Origin: Polymorphobacter_B sp038225475
GTDB lineage: Bacteria > Pseudomonadota > Alphaproteobacteria > Sphingomonadales > Sphingomonadaceae
Direction: 5' to 3'
Assembly (NCBI GenBank): GCA_038225475.1
Contig: JBBRRA010000010.1
Span: 1-64,000, forward strand
Length of the DNA stretch: 64,000 nucleotides
Each line of letters begins with the position of its first letter. The stretch's first letter is position 1. The position numbers were made by a program, and so were the translations under genes. The notes beneath the pieces were generated by a model. It saw only the letters and a program-made list of their open reading frames with translations, was not told the origin of the DNA and searched no databases. Positions 8,941 through 17,690 of the stretch are shown here, in pieces.

Positions 8941-10742
8941 CCGCGCATCACGGCTTCGGCGGCGAGCAACTGCGCCTCCGCCGACCGGCCGACGCGCGCA
9001 TAGGCGGCGATGATATGCCCGAAATGCGCCGCGGGCACACCGCCCCACGCGGTCTGCAGCCCGGTTCCGGCGAGCACGGCGACTTCGCCCGGGCGTCCGG
9101 CGGCGGCGGCTGCGTCGATCGCGCGCGTCCAGCTGTCGGTAACCGGCGTCAGCCCCAGATCGGTGCGGACCGCGTCCCAGCCGCTGTCGCTCCGCGTTCG
9201 GCCGAGCGCATCGAGTGCCGCCAGCAGCAGCGCGGCGCGGTGGCGGGTTGCAGCGCGGGTGTCGCCGTTGGCGCTGGCCAGCCAGTCGGTCATCGCCTTG
9301 GGCGTCACGGCGACAGCACCGCCCGCCGCGAGCAGCGCCCAGACCCGCCCGCGCGTCGCGGCGTCGCCGTTCGCGCCGACGCGGGCCCAGCGCGCCGCCG
9401 CCGGAGCCAGCCCGGCGCTCAGCATCGATCCGACGATATCGGGTGCATCGGCGGCAAACGCGCTGTCGACCGGCAACCGTGCGGCAGCAAGCGCGGTTTC
9501 GACATGCGCGCCGTAGCGGTCGCCCTCGGTGCTGCCGCTGCCCCAGATCGACCGCATCGCGGCGACGCGCTCCGACGTGGTTGCCGCAACATAGGCGCGG
9601 CGCAGATCGGCGGCGGGACCGCTGCTGGCGCCTGCATCGATGCTGCGCAACGCGACGATCTCGCTGACGCTGGCGATGCCGAGCCCGGCGGCCGGGCGGG
9701 CAGCGGCGGCGCGCGCCTCGGGTGCCATGCCGCTGGCGCGCCACACCCAGCCATAGCTCGCGCCGCGCGTCGCTGTGGCAAGCTTGGCGAGCAGTTCGGG
9801 CGGCACCGCGACGCCCGCCGCAGTCGTGACGCCGAACCGGTACGGCGTCAGCGCATCGATTTCATCCCACGCGATGTTCGCAGCGCGGCCACCGCCGCCC
9901 GCGATGGTGGCGACGCGCTCGCCGAGCATGACGTCGAATACATCGACATCGCCGGTGTCGCGGACCGCGTCGAACCCGCGCGCCGCGCTGACATCGTCGC
10001 CCTGCAGCGCGGCGCACATCGCTTCGCTCAGCGGCCAGAGCGGGTCGCGCGACACCGCAACGCCGGTCGCGGCGATCGGGCAGATTCCCGCCGGATCGGC
10101 GGCGGCGAACTGGACCTGGCCGGCAACGCGGAACAGCGTCGGCGTGAACCGGTCGGCGGGGACAAAATCGACCAGCGCCTTGGCGCCGTCGACTTCGCCC
10201 ATGCGCAGCAGCAGCGCGGCACGCGCGGCGATCCAGTCGGCGGGGTTGATGCCCACCGGCGTCGCGCTTTCGCTCAGCAGCGCGCGGCGCAGCACGATAT
10301 GCGCCCAGCGCGACGCGATCGGCGCATCGACGCGGCGCATCAGCCCGGCAACGAAGCGCGCGTTGCTACCGGCGAACGCGCCCATGCCATAGCCGCCGAT
10401 CGCCGGCGTCAGCGGGCCCGCGACATCGACGGTGCGCCCGGTCGCGCTCGGCAGGTCGAACGGGTCGGGCGCAGCCGCAGCAGTCGATGGCAGCGCGCCT
10501 GCAACCAGCGCATCCGCCGCAGGCGTCGCTGCAAGCGGCGTCGCAGAAGTCGGGGCGGCCGCGTCAGGCGCGGTTGCGGCAGGCACCGCCGGTTTCGGGG
10601 CGGGCGCGGCAAAGCTGTCGGGCAGCAGCGCCTTGGGCCCGGCCTCGCCGGGCGGCGTCTGCCCGGTGCTCGGCCATGCCAGCAACGCCGCGCCGGCCAG
10701 CGCCAGCGCGACCGTGCGTTTAGGCGGCCGGGCTGCGGTCAT
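8937..10742 (-). CDS. Exported protein of unknown function, 601 residues, coupled to xerD
   Basis: A 601-residue protein I do not recognise. It starts with a signal peptide (RTVALALAGAALLAWPSTG), then a long Ala/Pro-rich linker to about residue 100. The rest is an alanine-rich, mostly helical region with no catalytic motif I can identify. The repeated helix-loop texture would suit a solenoid (TPR- or HEAT-like) fold, but that is inference. Its stop overlaps the xerD GTG (GTGA). Its own ATG lies 23 bases inside the upstream small membrane protein gene, so three genes form one tight operon. Function may be related to the envelope rather than to recombination. Confidence 0.75.
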   Translation of the reverse strand: MTAARPPKRTVALALAGAALLAWPSTGQTPPGEAGPKALLPDSFAAPAPKPAVPAATAPDAAAPTSATPLAATPAADALVAGALPSTAAAAPDPFDLPSATGRTVDVAGPLTPAIGGYGMGAFAGSNARFVAGLMRRVDAPIASRWAHIVLRRALLSESATPVGINPADWIAARAALLLRMGEVDGAKALVDFVPADRFTPTLFRVAGQVQFAAADPAGICPIAATGVAVSRDPLWPLSEAMCAALQGDDVSAARGFDAVRDTGDVDVFDVMLGERVATIAGGGGRAANIAWDEIDALTPYRFGVTTAAGVAVPPELLAKLATATRGASYGWVWRASGMAPEARAAAARPAAGLGIASVSEIVALRSIDAGASSGPAADLRRAYVAATTSERVAAMRSIWGSGSTEGDRYGAHVETALAAARLPVDSAFAADAPDIVGSMLSAGLAPAAARWARVGANGDAATRGRVWALLAAGGAVAVTPKAMTDWLASANGDTRAATRHRAALLLAALDALGRTRSDSGWDAVRTDLGLTPVTDSWTRAIDAAAAAGRPGEVAVLAGTGLQTAWGGVPAAHFGHIIAAYARVGRSAEAQLLAAEAVMRG

Positions 10743-10911
10743 TGGGCACCGCGACCTCGATATGACGGGTGGGTGCGGGCAGGTCGGTCAGCATCAGGGT
10801 GACCACGCCGCCGACGACCGCAACCAGCACGATCAGCACGATCCACGTCATCACCCCGCCCGAGGATCGACCGTTACGGCCACGGTTTCGCAAAGGCTTC
10901 ATCTTGTCCAT
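10720..10911 (-). CDS. Small single-span membrane protein ahead of the 601-aa gene
   Basis: A 63-residue protein starting MDKMKPLRNRGRNGR. A basic N-terminus is followed by one hydrophobic helix (WIVLIVLVAVVGGVVTLML) and a short soluble tail. The basic residues before the helix suggest the N-terminus stays in the cytoplasm and the tail is periplasmic. A second ATG at 10902 is an alternative start. The 3' end overlaps the start of the 601-aa gene by 23 bases, suggesting coupled translation. It is divergent from aroK with about 24 bases between start codons, so their promoters must overlap. Function unknown. Confidence 0.65.
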   Translation of the reverse strand: MDKMKPLRNRGRNGRSSGGVMTWIVLIVLVAVVGGVVTLMLTDLPAPTRHIEVAVPNDRSPAA

Positions 10912-10935
10912 CGGCGGTGTATAGCTGGGCATAGG

Positions 10936-11508
10936 ATGAAGTGCGACGCAAAAATCTCGAATCCCACGACCATTTCGGGCGGGCGGCCGCAACGGTCGGT
11001 GGTGCTCGTCGGGCTGATGGGCGTCGGCAAGTCGACCGTCGGGCGGCGGCTCGGCTTGCGGCTCGGGCTGCCGTTCGTCGATGCCGATGCCGAGATCGAG
11101 CGCGCCGCCGGGATGCGCATCGCCGAGATGTTCGAACGCTACGGCGAGGCGTATTTCCGCGACGGTGAGCGCCGCGTCATCGCCCGGCTGCTCGGCGGCC
11201 CGGTGCAGGTCATCGCCACCGGCGGCGGCGCGTTCGTCGATCCCGCGACGCGCGCGCTGATCCTTGAAAAGGCCACCGCCGTCTGGCTCGATGCCGATAT
11301 CGCCACGCTCGTCGAGCGCGTGCGCCGCCGCAACACCCGCCCGCTGCTCAAGGGGCGCGAGCCGGCGACGGTGCTCGCCGAACTGGCCACCGTCCGCAAT
11401 CCGCTTTATGCGCAGGCGCAAGTCCATATCAACAGCCGCCCCGCGCCGCACGAAGTGACGGTGCAGGCGATTATCGCCGCGCTGGCGCAGCAGGTCCCGC
11501 CGCTTTGA
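10936..11508 (+). CDS. aroK: Shikimate kinase
   Basis: A 190-residue kinase that phosphorylates the 3-hydroxyl of shikimate with ATP in the chorismate pathway. The Walker A loop is GLMGVGKSTVGRRL at about residues 26-39. The shikimate-binding parts are FVDADAEIE and GGGAFVD, and the lid carries RRRNTRPLL. I start at ATG 10936; a longer open frame upstream overlaps the divergent operon and is not credible. The stop overlaps the TTG start of aroB (TTGA), giving the common aroK-aroB pair. Length is slightly above the E. coli enzyme because of a short N-terminal extension. Confidence 0.94.
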   Translation: MKCDAKISNPTTISGGRPQRSVVLVGLMGVGKSTVGRRLGLRLGLPFVDADAEIERAAGMRIAEMFERYGEAYFRDGERRVIARLLGGPVQVIATGGGAFVDPATRALILEKATAVWLDADIATLVERVRRRNTRPLLKGREPATVLAELATVRNPLYAQAQVHINSRPAPHEVTVQAIIAALAQQVPPL

Positions 11509-12613
11509 CCACCGTCACCGTCGACCTCGCCGCGCGGCGCTATAGAATCGAAATCGAGGCGGGCCTGCTCGGCCGCGCCGCCGCAAACATTGCCGCGCTA
11601 GGGCCGCAAACGCGCTTTGCCGTGGTCACCGATGCGACCGTCGCGGCGCTGTATCTCGACACACTGACCGCCAGCTTCGCGCATGCCGGGCTGTCGCTCG
11701 AACCGATCATCGTGCCGCCCGGTGAGGCCACCAAAAACTGGGCAACGCTCGAAGCGGTGACCGAACGGCTGCTCGACCTTGGCGTCGAACGCGGCGACGC
11801 GGTGCTGGCGTTCGGCGGAGGGGTCATCGGCGACCTCACCGGCTTTGCCTGCGCGATCCTGCGGCGCGGCTGCCGCTTCGTGCAAATCCCGACGACGCTG
11901 CTCGCGCAGGTCGACAGCTCGGTCGGCGGCAAGACCGCGATCAACGCGCGCGCCGGCAAAAACCTTGTCGGCGCGTTCCACCAGCCCGCGCTGGTGCTGA
12001 TCGACCCCGATTTGCTCGACTCGCTCGGCGCACGCGACGTCCGCGCGGGCTATGCCGAAGTCGTCAAATACGGGCTGCTCGGCGACGCCGCGTTCTTCGA
12101 CTGGTGCGAGCGCCACGCCGCCGCGTTGTTCGCCGGTGACGCCGAAGCGCGCGTCCACGCGGTCGCCGCAAGCTGCCGCGCCAAGGCCGCGATCGTCGCT
12201 GCCGACGAGCGCGAAACCGGCACCGCGCGCGCGCTGCTCAACCTCGGCCACACCTTCGGCCATGCCCTCGAGGCCGAAGCCGGGTTCGGCCAAGCGTTGC
12301 TCCACGGCGAAGGCGTCGCGATCGGCATGGCGCTGGCGTTCCGCTTTTCGACCGAGGCCGGGCTGTGCCCCGCTGCCGACACCGCGCGCGTACTCGCGCA
12401 TTTCGCCGCCGCCGGGCTGCCGACGCACCCGCGCTTCGCCGCGATCACCGGGCCGGCGGCACCGCTGATCGACCATATGCGGCAGGACAAGAAAATGGCG
12501 GGCGGCACGCTGGCGTTCATCCTGACGCGCGGCATCGGCCGGGCATTCGTCGCGCGCGACGTCGCGCTCGCCGATGTCGAGGCGTTCCTCGACCGCGTGC
12601 TGGCCGAAACCTG

Positions 12614-12614
<1 letters not shown>
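11505..12614 (+). CDS. aroB: 3-dehydroquinate synthase
   Basis: A 369-residue NAD- and divalent-metal-dependent enzyme turning DAHP into 3-dehydroquinate, the second step of the shikimate pathway. The NAD-binding part is visible as FGGGVIGDLTGFACA. PTTLLAQVDSSVGGKTAIN and GAFHQPALVLID form the active site, and the metal histidines sit in NLGHTFGHALE and LLHGEGVAIGM. The start is TTG, overlapping the aroK stop by four bases. The stop TGA shares one base with the ATG of the DUF2256 gene. Full length, no anomalies. Confidence 0.95.
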
Positions 12615-12757
<143 letters not shown>

Positions 12758-12884
12758 CGCGTTGTCCGGACGGATGGGGCCAGGGTAGCGCACCATGCCA
12801 CCATCGACACTTATTAGATCGCCGACCTGCGCCAGACCCGCGTTGCTCGCACGGTGTCTGAGCCCGGCAGCCCGGACGGTATGA

Positions 12885-12914
12885 TTGACAATATCGCCTA
12901 TTGGGTTATATTGT
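12885..12914 (+). promoter_or_regulatory. Sigma-70-type promoter overlapped by a dyad
   Basis: TTGACA at 12885-12890 and TATATT at 12907-12912 are separated by 16 bases, very close to the consensus and unusual in this GC-rich DNA. ACAATAT (12888-12894) and ATATTGT (12908-12914) form a perfect inverted repeat spaced by 13 bases that covers both promoter hexamers. This is a natural position for a repressor. It points rightward, toward the aldolase gene about 260 bases away. Confidence 0.6.
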
Positions 12915-12918
12915 GCGG

Positions 12919-13173
12919 ATGACTAAAAATGCCCGGCCTGCGCTATGCCTCGTGCTCAACTTCGGTCGCCTCGCGCCAACACGGCCGCGCTGCGCACGGT
13001 TCCAGGCATTGACGGCTATCGTCGGACACGTCAGCGTATCGGCTTGGCGTTTGCGACGGCCCGGCCCGAAGCGCTTTGGTCGCGGAATAACGCAAAACAC
13101 CAGCGGGCGTTGGTAAAGTTAGACGGGTTAGAGAATTCGGACACAAACGCGCAAGCGACTCGGGGAGTGAGCC
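12919..13173 (+). other. Leader between the promoter and the aldolase gene, no gene supported
   Basis: This stretch would be a 5' leader of roughly 250 bases if the promoter at 12885 drives the aldolase gene. A short frame from 12919 (MTKNARPAL...) is open to 13116 but looks like neither a known protein nor a gene by codon texture. Only weak stems are visible, for example AACGC near 13086 with GCGTT near 13105. I see no recognisable riboswitch. It may also be the remains of a lost gene, since the promoter dyad resembles those of autoregulated small operons. Confidence 0.3.
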
Positions 13174-13950
13174 ATGGCTACCGCATTCAAGACTGTCGAT
13201 TCGGTTCAGGACAGCGTTTCTGCCGAGGAGTGGGCGATCCGGACCGATCTGGCGGCGGCGTATCGGCTGGTCGCGCATTACGGCTGGGACGATCTGATCT
13301 TCACGCATCTGTCGGCGCGGATTCCGGGGCCCGAGCATCATTTCCTGATCAACCCGTATAATCTGATGTTCGAGGAGATTACCGCGTCGAGCCTCGTCAA
13401 GATCGACGTCGACGGGCGGCCGGTGATGGAAACGCCGTATATGACCAACCCGGCGGGGTTCACCATCCATTCGGCGATCCATATGGCGCGCGACGATGCG
13501 CACGCCGTCATGCACCTCCACACGCCCGCCGGGCAGGCGGTCGCGGCGCAGGCCGAAGGGCTGTTGCCGCTGACGCAGACCGCGATGCTGGTGCGCGAGA
13601 CGGTCGCCTATCACGACTATGAAGGCGTCGCGACCGACCTCGAGGAGCGTGCCCGGCTGGTCGAGGATCTGGGCACCAAGGATGCGATGATCCTGCGCAA
13701 CCACGGCACGCTGACCGTCGGCGCCAGCGTCGCGCAGTGCTTCGTCAAGATGTATTTCCTCGAACGCGCCTGCGCCGCGCAGGTGATGGCGCTCAGCGCC
13801 GGGCGCGACGGGCTGTACAATCCCCCGCAGGGCACCCCCGAAAAGGCCGCGGCACAGGGGTCGTCGGGGCTGGGGATCATTGCCGACAAGCTGGCGTGGC
13901 CGGCGTTGCTGCGCAAGCTCGACCGGATCGATCCGGGGTTCCGCGCCTAG
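13174..13950 (+). CDS. Class II aldolase/adducin family protein
   Basis: A 258-residue protein of the class II aldolase/adducin fold, related to L-fuculose-phosphate aldolase and often annotated without a defined substrate. The metal site is visible as HAVMHLHTP (HxH) at about residue 113 and the later ILRNHGTLTVG. The early acidic/His part includes FTHLSARIPGPEHHF. The start ATG has a GGGGAG ribosome-binding site. The gene ends tail to tail with the DUF423 gene, sharing four bases. Proteins of this length with an extended C-terminus are typical in proteobacteria; no pathway partner is nearby. Confidence 0.85.
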   Translation: MATAFKTVDSVQDSVSAEEWAIRTDLAAAYRLVAHYGWDDLIFTHLSARIPGPEHHFLINPYNLMFEEITASSLVKIDVDGRPVMETPYMTNPAGFTIHSAIHMARDDAHAVMHLHTPAGQAVAAQAEGLLPLTQTAMLVRETVAYHDYEGVATDLEERARLVEDLGTKDAMILRNHGTLTVGASVAQCFVKMYFLERACAAQVMALSAGRDGLYNPPQGTPEKAAAQGSSGLGIIADKLAWPALLRKLDRIDPGFRA

Positions 13951-14315
13951 CGCCGGTCGCCCGGCAGGAACGGCGTGACCGCGAGCCACAGCCAGCCGAG
14001 CAGCATCGCGGTGCCGCCGGCCGGCGTCACCGCGCCGAGCCAGCGCGGGCTGCCGAGCGCGAGCGCATCGAGCGTGACGGCAAAGATCACGCTGCCCGCC
14101 AGCAGCGCCCACGCGCCGCGCCGGACGTGGGCCGAATCGCGCCAGCCGAGCAGCGCGAAGACGGCGATCGCATGCGGTAGCTGAAACTGCACCCCGGTCT
14201 GCAGCCAGCCCTTTGCCTGCACATCATGGACGCCGTGGACCGCCGCTGCACCGACCGCGATCGCCATCACCGCGCTCAGCGCGGCGCACGCCGGCAGCCA
14301 GCGGGTAGCGGTCAA
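13947..14315 (-). CDS. DUF423 family small membrane protein
   Basis: A 122-residue protein with four hydrophobic segments and the family traits AAVHGVHD near the start and GWLQTGVQFQLPHAIAVF, where the histidine in a helix-turn is conserved. DUF423 proteins (YgdD-like) are inner-membrane proteins of unknown function. The start is TTG at 14313-14315, overlapping the stop of the acyl-CoA dehydrogenase gene (TTGA), so it is co-translated with that enzyme. The 3' end overlaps the convergent aldolase gene by four bases. Confidence 0.85.
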   Translation of the reverse strand: MTATRWLPACAALSAVMAIAVGAAAVHGVHDVQAKGWLQTGVQFQLPHAIAVFALLGWRDSAHVRRGAWALLAGSVIFAVTLDALALGSPRWLGAVTPAGGTAMLLGWLWLAVTPFLPGDRR

Positions 14316-15457
14316 TTCGCCGCCCGCAGCAGCTCGCGCGCAATGATGACGCGCATGATCTGATTGGTGCCCTCAAGGATCGAATGGACCCTGAGGTCGC
14401 GCCACAGCCGCTCGACCGGATAGTCCATCAGATAGCCATAGCCGCCGTGCAGCTGCAGCGCCCGGTCGACCACGCTCGATCCGGTATCGGTCGCCAGCCG
14501 CTTCGCCATCGCTGCGAACCGCGTCTTGTCCGGCGCTCCGGCGCTGACCTTGGCGGCGGCCTGATACAGCAGCGCCCGCGCCGCGCTCAGCTCGGTCTCC
14601 ATGTCGGCCAGCGTGAACTGTGTCGCCTGAAAGTCGACGATCGCCTTGCCGAACTGGTTGCGCCCACGGGTATAGGCGACCGCCTCGTCGAGCGCGCGCT
14701 GCGCCCCGCCAAGGCTGCATGCGCCGATGTTAAGCCGCCCGCCGTCGAGCCCGGTCATGGCGATCGCAAAGCCCTGGCCCTCGTCGCCGACGCGGTTCGC
14801 GACGGGCACGCGGACGTCGTCGAAGTTGACCTGGCTCGTCGGCTGGCTGTGCCACCCCAGCTTGCGCTCGGGCGCGCCGAAGCTGACGCCGGGCATATTT
14901 CGGTCGATGACAAGGCACGAGATGCCGCGCGGGCCGTCGTCACCGGTCCGCACCATCGTGACATAGACGTCGTTGGTCCCGCCGCCCGAGATGAACGCCT
15001 TCGCGCCGTTGACGACATAGTGATCGCCGTCGCGGACCGCGCGCGTGCGCAGTGCGGCGGCGTCGGAACCCGAACCCGGCTCGGTCAGGCAATAGCTGGC
15101 GATCTTGTCCATCGGCACCAGTGCCGGCAGATAGCGCGCCTGCAGCTCGGGCGAACCGAAGCTGTCGATCATCCACGCCGCCATGTTATGGATCGAGATG
15201 AACGCCGACGTGCTCGGGCAGCCGTACGCCATCGCCTCCATCACCAGTGCCGCCTCGATCCGGCCCAGCCCGATGCCGCCGTTCGCCTCCGACACATAGA
15301 GCGCGCCGAAACCGAGTGCGGCGGCGGCGCGGATCGTGTCGATCGGGAAGATATGATTCTCGTCCCAGTGTGCCGCGTGCGGGGTGATGTCGCTCGCGGT
15401 AAACCGGCGCGCAGTCTCCTGGATTTCGCGCTGGTCGTCGGTCAGGTCGAATTGCAT
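14312..15457 (-). CDS. Acyl-CoA dehydrogenase, isobutyryl-CoA dehydrogenase-like
   Basis: A 381-residue FAD enzyme that removes two hydrogens across C2-C3 of an acyl-CoA and passes electrons to ETF. The family signatures are YCLTEPGSGSDAAALRT, then AFISGGGTNDVY. The C-terminal LQLHGGYGYLMDYPVERLWRD segment and LEGTNQIMRVIIARELL carry the catalytic-base region. The motif set resembles branched-chain (isobutyryl-CoA, valine degradation) members, but substrate assignment is inference. I start at the ATG reading MQFDLTDDQREI, which gives normal length; the longer frame upstream is not family-like. It overlaps DUF423 downstream and is divergent from amn. Confidence 0.88.
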   Translation of the reverse strand: MQFDLTDDQREIQETARRFTASDITPHAAHWDENHIFPIDTIRAAAALGFGALYVSEANGGIGLGRIEAALVMEAMAYGCPSTSAFISIHNMAAWMIDSFGSPELQARYLPALVPMDKIASYCLTEPGSGSDAAALRTRAVRDGDHYVVNGAKAFISGGGTNDVYVTMVRTGDDGPRGISCLVIDRNMPGVSFGAPERKLGWHSQPTSQVNFDDVRVPVANRVGDEGQGFAIAMTGLDGGRLNIGACSLGGAQRALDEAVAYTRGRNQFGKAIVDFQATQFTLADMETELSAARALLYQAAAKVSAGAPDKTRFAAMAKRLATDTGSSVVDRALQLHGGYGYLMDYPVERLWRDLRVHSILEGTNQIMRVIIARELLRAAN

Positions 15458-15546
15458 GGGCGGCTCCTCAGCCGGTCTCCTAGCATCGGCTGCCGCCCCC
15501 GTCAGTATCGCTATCGCCGCGCCGCGCACCGCTCTATGGGCAGGAC

Positions 15547-16992
15547 ATGGACACCCGCACCGCAACGATCATCGTCGACGATCTCGTCGCGCTTCACACC
15601 GCCTCGGTCGCAGCACTGCGAGCTGCACTCGGCGACTATCTCGCCAACGGTACCGTCCCGGCTGCCGGCGCGCGCGCGCGGGGACTTTTCGCCTATCCCG
15701 AGCTGCGGCTGCGCTATACTGGCGGCGGCGCGCCGCGGCTGATTCGCGCTTATGCTCGACTGACGGTGCCGGGCGACTATGCGACGACGATCACACACCC
15801 CGAGCTGTACCGCGAGTATCTGGTGCAGCAGCTTGACCTGCTGATGGCCGACTTCGGCGTGACGGTCACCGTAGCACCCTCGGCGGTCGAGATTCCCTAT
15901 CCCTATGTTCTCGATGGTGCGGACGATTTGCGGCTCGATACTGCCGCAGCCGCCGAACTCGCGCGGCATTTCCCGACCACCGAGCTGGCGCACATCGGCG
16001 ACGAGCTTGCCGACGGGCTGTGGGAGACGGCGAGTTCGGGCGTGCGGCCGCTCGCGCTGTTCGACGCGCCGCGGACGGATTTCAGCCTCGCCCGGCTCAA
16101 GCATTATACCGGCACGCCGGCGGGCGATGTGCAGCATTATGTGCTGCTCACCAATTATCACCGCTATGTCGACGAGTTCGTCCGCTGGGCTTGCCGTCAA
16201 TTGTCGGAGGACACGCCCTATACGGCGCTGTCGTGCAGCGGCGGCACTGTCATCGGGCGCGACGATCCCGATCCGGCGCGCGCGATTGCCGACGGGGCGT
16301 GGCGGCGGCACCAGATGCCGGCTTATCACCTGACCGCGCCGGGGCGTGCGGGGATCAGCCTTGTCAACATTGGCGTCGGCCCGGCGAATGCCAAGACGAT
16401 TACCGACCATCTCGCCGTGTTGCGGCCCGAGGCGTGGCTGATGATCGGTCACTGCGGCGGCCTCCGCCCCAGCCAGTCGATCGGCGACTATGTGCTTGCC
16501 CACGCCTATCTGCGCGACGACCATGTGCTCGACGATGTCTTGCCGCCAGAAATCCCGATCCCGCCGATCGCCGAGGTGCAGCAGGCGCTGTCGGCGGCCG
16601 CGGCGCGCGTTACCGGTCTCAGTGGCGATGCGCTGAAGCCGCGTCTCCGCACCGGCACCGTCGTGACCACCGACGACCGCAATTGGGAACTGCGGTTCAG
16701 CCGCTCGGCACTCCGCTTCAATCAAAGTCGCGCGGTCGCGGTCGATATGGAATCGGCCACCATCGCCGCCCAAGGCTACCGATTCCGGGTGCCGTACGGC
16801 ACGCTGCTGTGCGTGTCGGACAAGCCGCTGCATGGCGAGATCAAGCTGCCGGGCCAGGCCAACCGCTTTTACGAAGGTGCGATCAGCGAGCATCTCCAGA
16901 TCGGCATCGAGACGTGCGACCTGCTCCGCGCCGCCGGCGACCGCCTGCATTCGCGCAAATTGCGCGCGTTCGACGAGCCACCGTTTCGTTGA
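15547..16992 (+). CDS. amn: AMP nucleosidase
   Basis: A 481-residue enzyme that hydrolyses AMP to adenine and ribose 5-phosphate, adjusting adenylate pools. The N-terminal regulatory domain spans about residues 1-190. The C-terminal nucleoside-phosphorylase-like domain includes SLVNIGVGPANAKTITDH, the phosphate/ribose loop LMIGHCGGLRPSQSIGDYVL, and VDMESATIAAQGYRFRVPYG, which holds the Glu that binds the ribose hydroxyls. Length and motifs match bacterial AMP nucleosidases. A short AGGA element precedes the ATG. It is divergent from the acyl-CoA dehydrogenase and ends three bases from the convergent phytochelatin-synthase-like gene. Confidence 0.93.
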   Translation: MDTRTATIIVDDLVALHTASVAALRAALGDYLANGTVPAAGARARGLFAYPELRLRYTGGGAPRLIRAYARLTVPGDYATTITHPELYREYLVQQLDLLMADFGVTVTVAPSAVEIPYPYVLDGADDLRLDTAAAAELARHFPTTELAHIGDELADGLWETASSGVRPLALFDAPRTDFSLARLKHYTGTPAGDVQHYVLLTNYHRYVDEFVRWACRQLSEDTPYTALSCSGGTVIGRDDPDPARAIADGAWRRHQMPAYHLTAPGRAGISLVNIGVGPANAKTITDHLAVLRPEAWLMIGHCGGLRPSQSIGDYVLAHAYLRDDHVLDDVLPPEIPIPPIAEVQQALSAAAARVTGLSGDALKPRLRTGTVVTTDDRNWELRFSRSALRFNQSRAVAVDMESATIAAQGYRFRVPYGTLLCVSDKPLHGEIKLPGQANRFYEGAISEHLQIGIETCDLLRAAGDRLHSRKLRAFDEPPFR

Positions 16993-16995
16993 GCC

Positions 16996-17676
16996 CTAAG
17001 GCGCTGGGACCATCAGCAATCCGCGCTTGGCATGCGTTGCAGGATCGATCGTGTCTTGCGCCGCATACAGCCGCTCGACGGAAACTAACCACGGGCGGTA
17101 GTCGCCGTTGACGTCGCCGACGAATACCAGGTCGCGACCGGTCATATAGCCGAGCACCGGCGAAAAATGGCCGTGGCCACGACCGAATAGCGGCTCGCGC
17201 GTGAAATTGACGACGTAGCGCCGGGCCGGATCATTCGACTGTGCAATTTCCTTCCGGAATGCGGCAAGCGACAGTCCGCGCAGCACCGTTACCGGCTTGC
17301 CGGTCCGCAGCTTGAGGAGCGCCGCCTCCTCGTCGAGCGTCACTCCGCCCGGCAACAGTCCGAAGATCGATCGAACACCGGTCCCATCGAGGACATGCTC
17401 GGCACTCATCGTCCGGCCTTCGGAGCGGAGCAGGTCGGCGATGCTGGTCGGGCCGCAGACACTCGGGTTTCGCTGATAGACGAAGCCATTGGGTCCGTAG
17501 CGGCGCGCGACGGGCATCGCCCAAGCCTGCTGCATCAGTGCGGGGTCGTGGTAGATGGCAAGCCGCTCGATCGAGTTTGCTGCGGGCGCGGCGGGGCGCA
17601 GCAAAATGGCAATGACCAGCCCCAGCACAACAGCTGCCGCCGCCCCCAGCCACCAGCGCTTGCTGCCCCACGACAC
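16996..17676 (-). CDS. Phytochelatin-synthase-like cysteine peptidase, membrane-anchored or exported
   Basis: A 226-residue papain-like protein of the phytochelatin synthase family. One N-terminal hydrophobic helix (residues 10-27, a signal anchor or signal peptide) precedes the domain. The triad can be placed by motif: Cys74 in NPSVCGPTSIADLL, His170 in GRGHGHFSPVLGY, Asp188 in VFVGDVNGDY. The His-Asp spacing of 18 residues equals that recalled for Arabidopsis PCS1 and the Nostoc homologue. Prokaryotic members lack the Cys-rich C-terminal half and mainly hydrolyse glutathione to gamma-Glu-Cys, so that activity is likely. The start is GTG, 14 bases after the oxidoreductase stop, so it is co-transcribed. 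The exported location would put it outside the usual glutathione pool. Confidence 0.8.
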   Translation of the reverse strand: MSWGSKRWWLGAAAAVVLGLVIAILLRPAAPAANSIERLAIYHDPALMQQAWAMPVARRYGPNGFVYQRNPSVCGPTSIADLLRSEGRTMSAEHVLDGTGVRSIFGLLPGGVTLDEEAALLKLRTGKPVTVLRGLSLAAFRKEIAQSNDPARRYVVNFTREPLFGRGHGHFSPVLGYMTGRDLVFVGDVNGDYRPWLVSVERLYAAQDTIDPATHAKRGLLMVPAP

Positions 17677-17690
17677 CGTCCGCCGCCGGC

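Noticed and set aside
12901..13116. 71-codon frame after the promoter at 12885
   Set aside because: It begins inside the promoter itself, has no ribosome-binding site and resembles no protein I know; more likely leader sequence.
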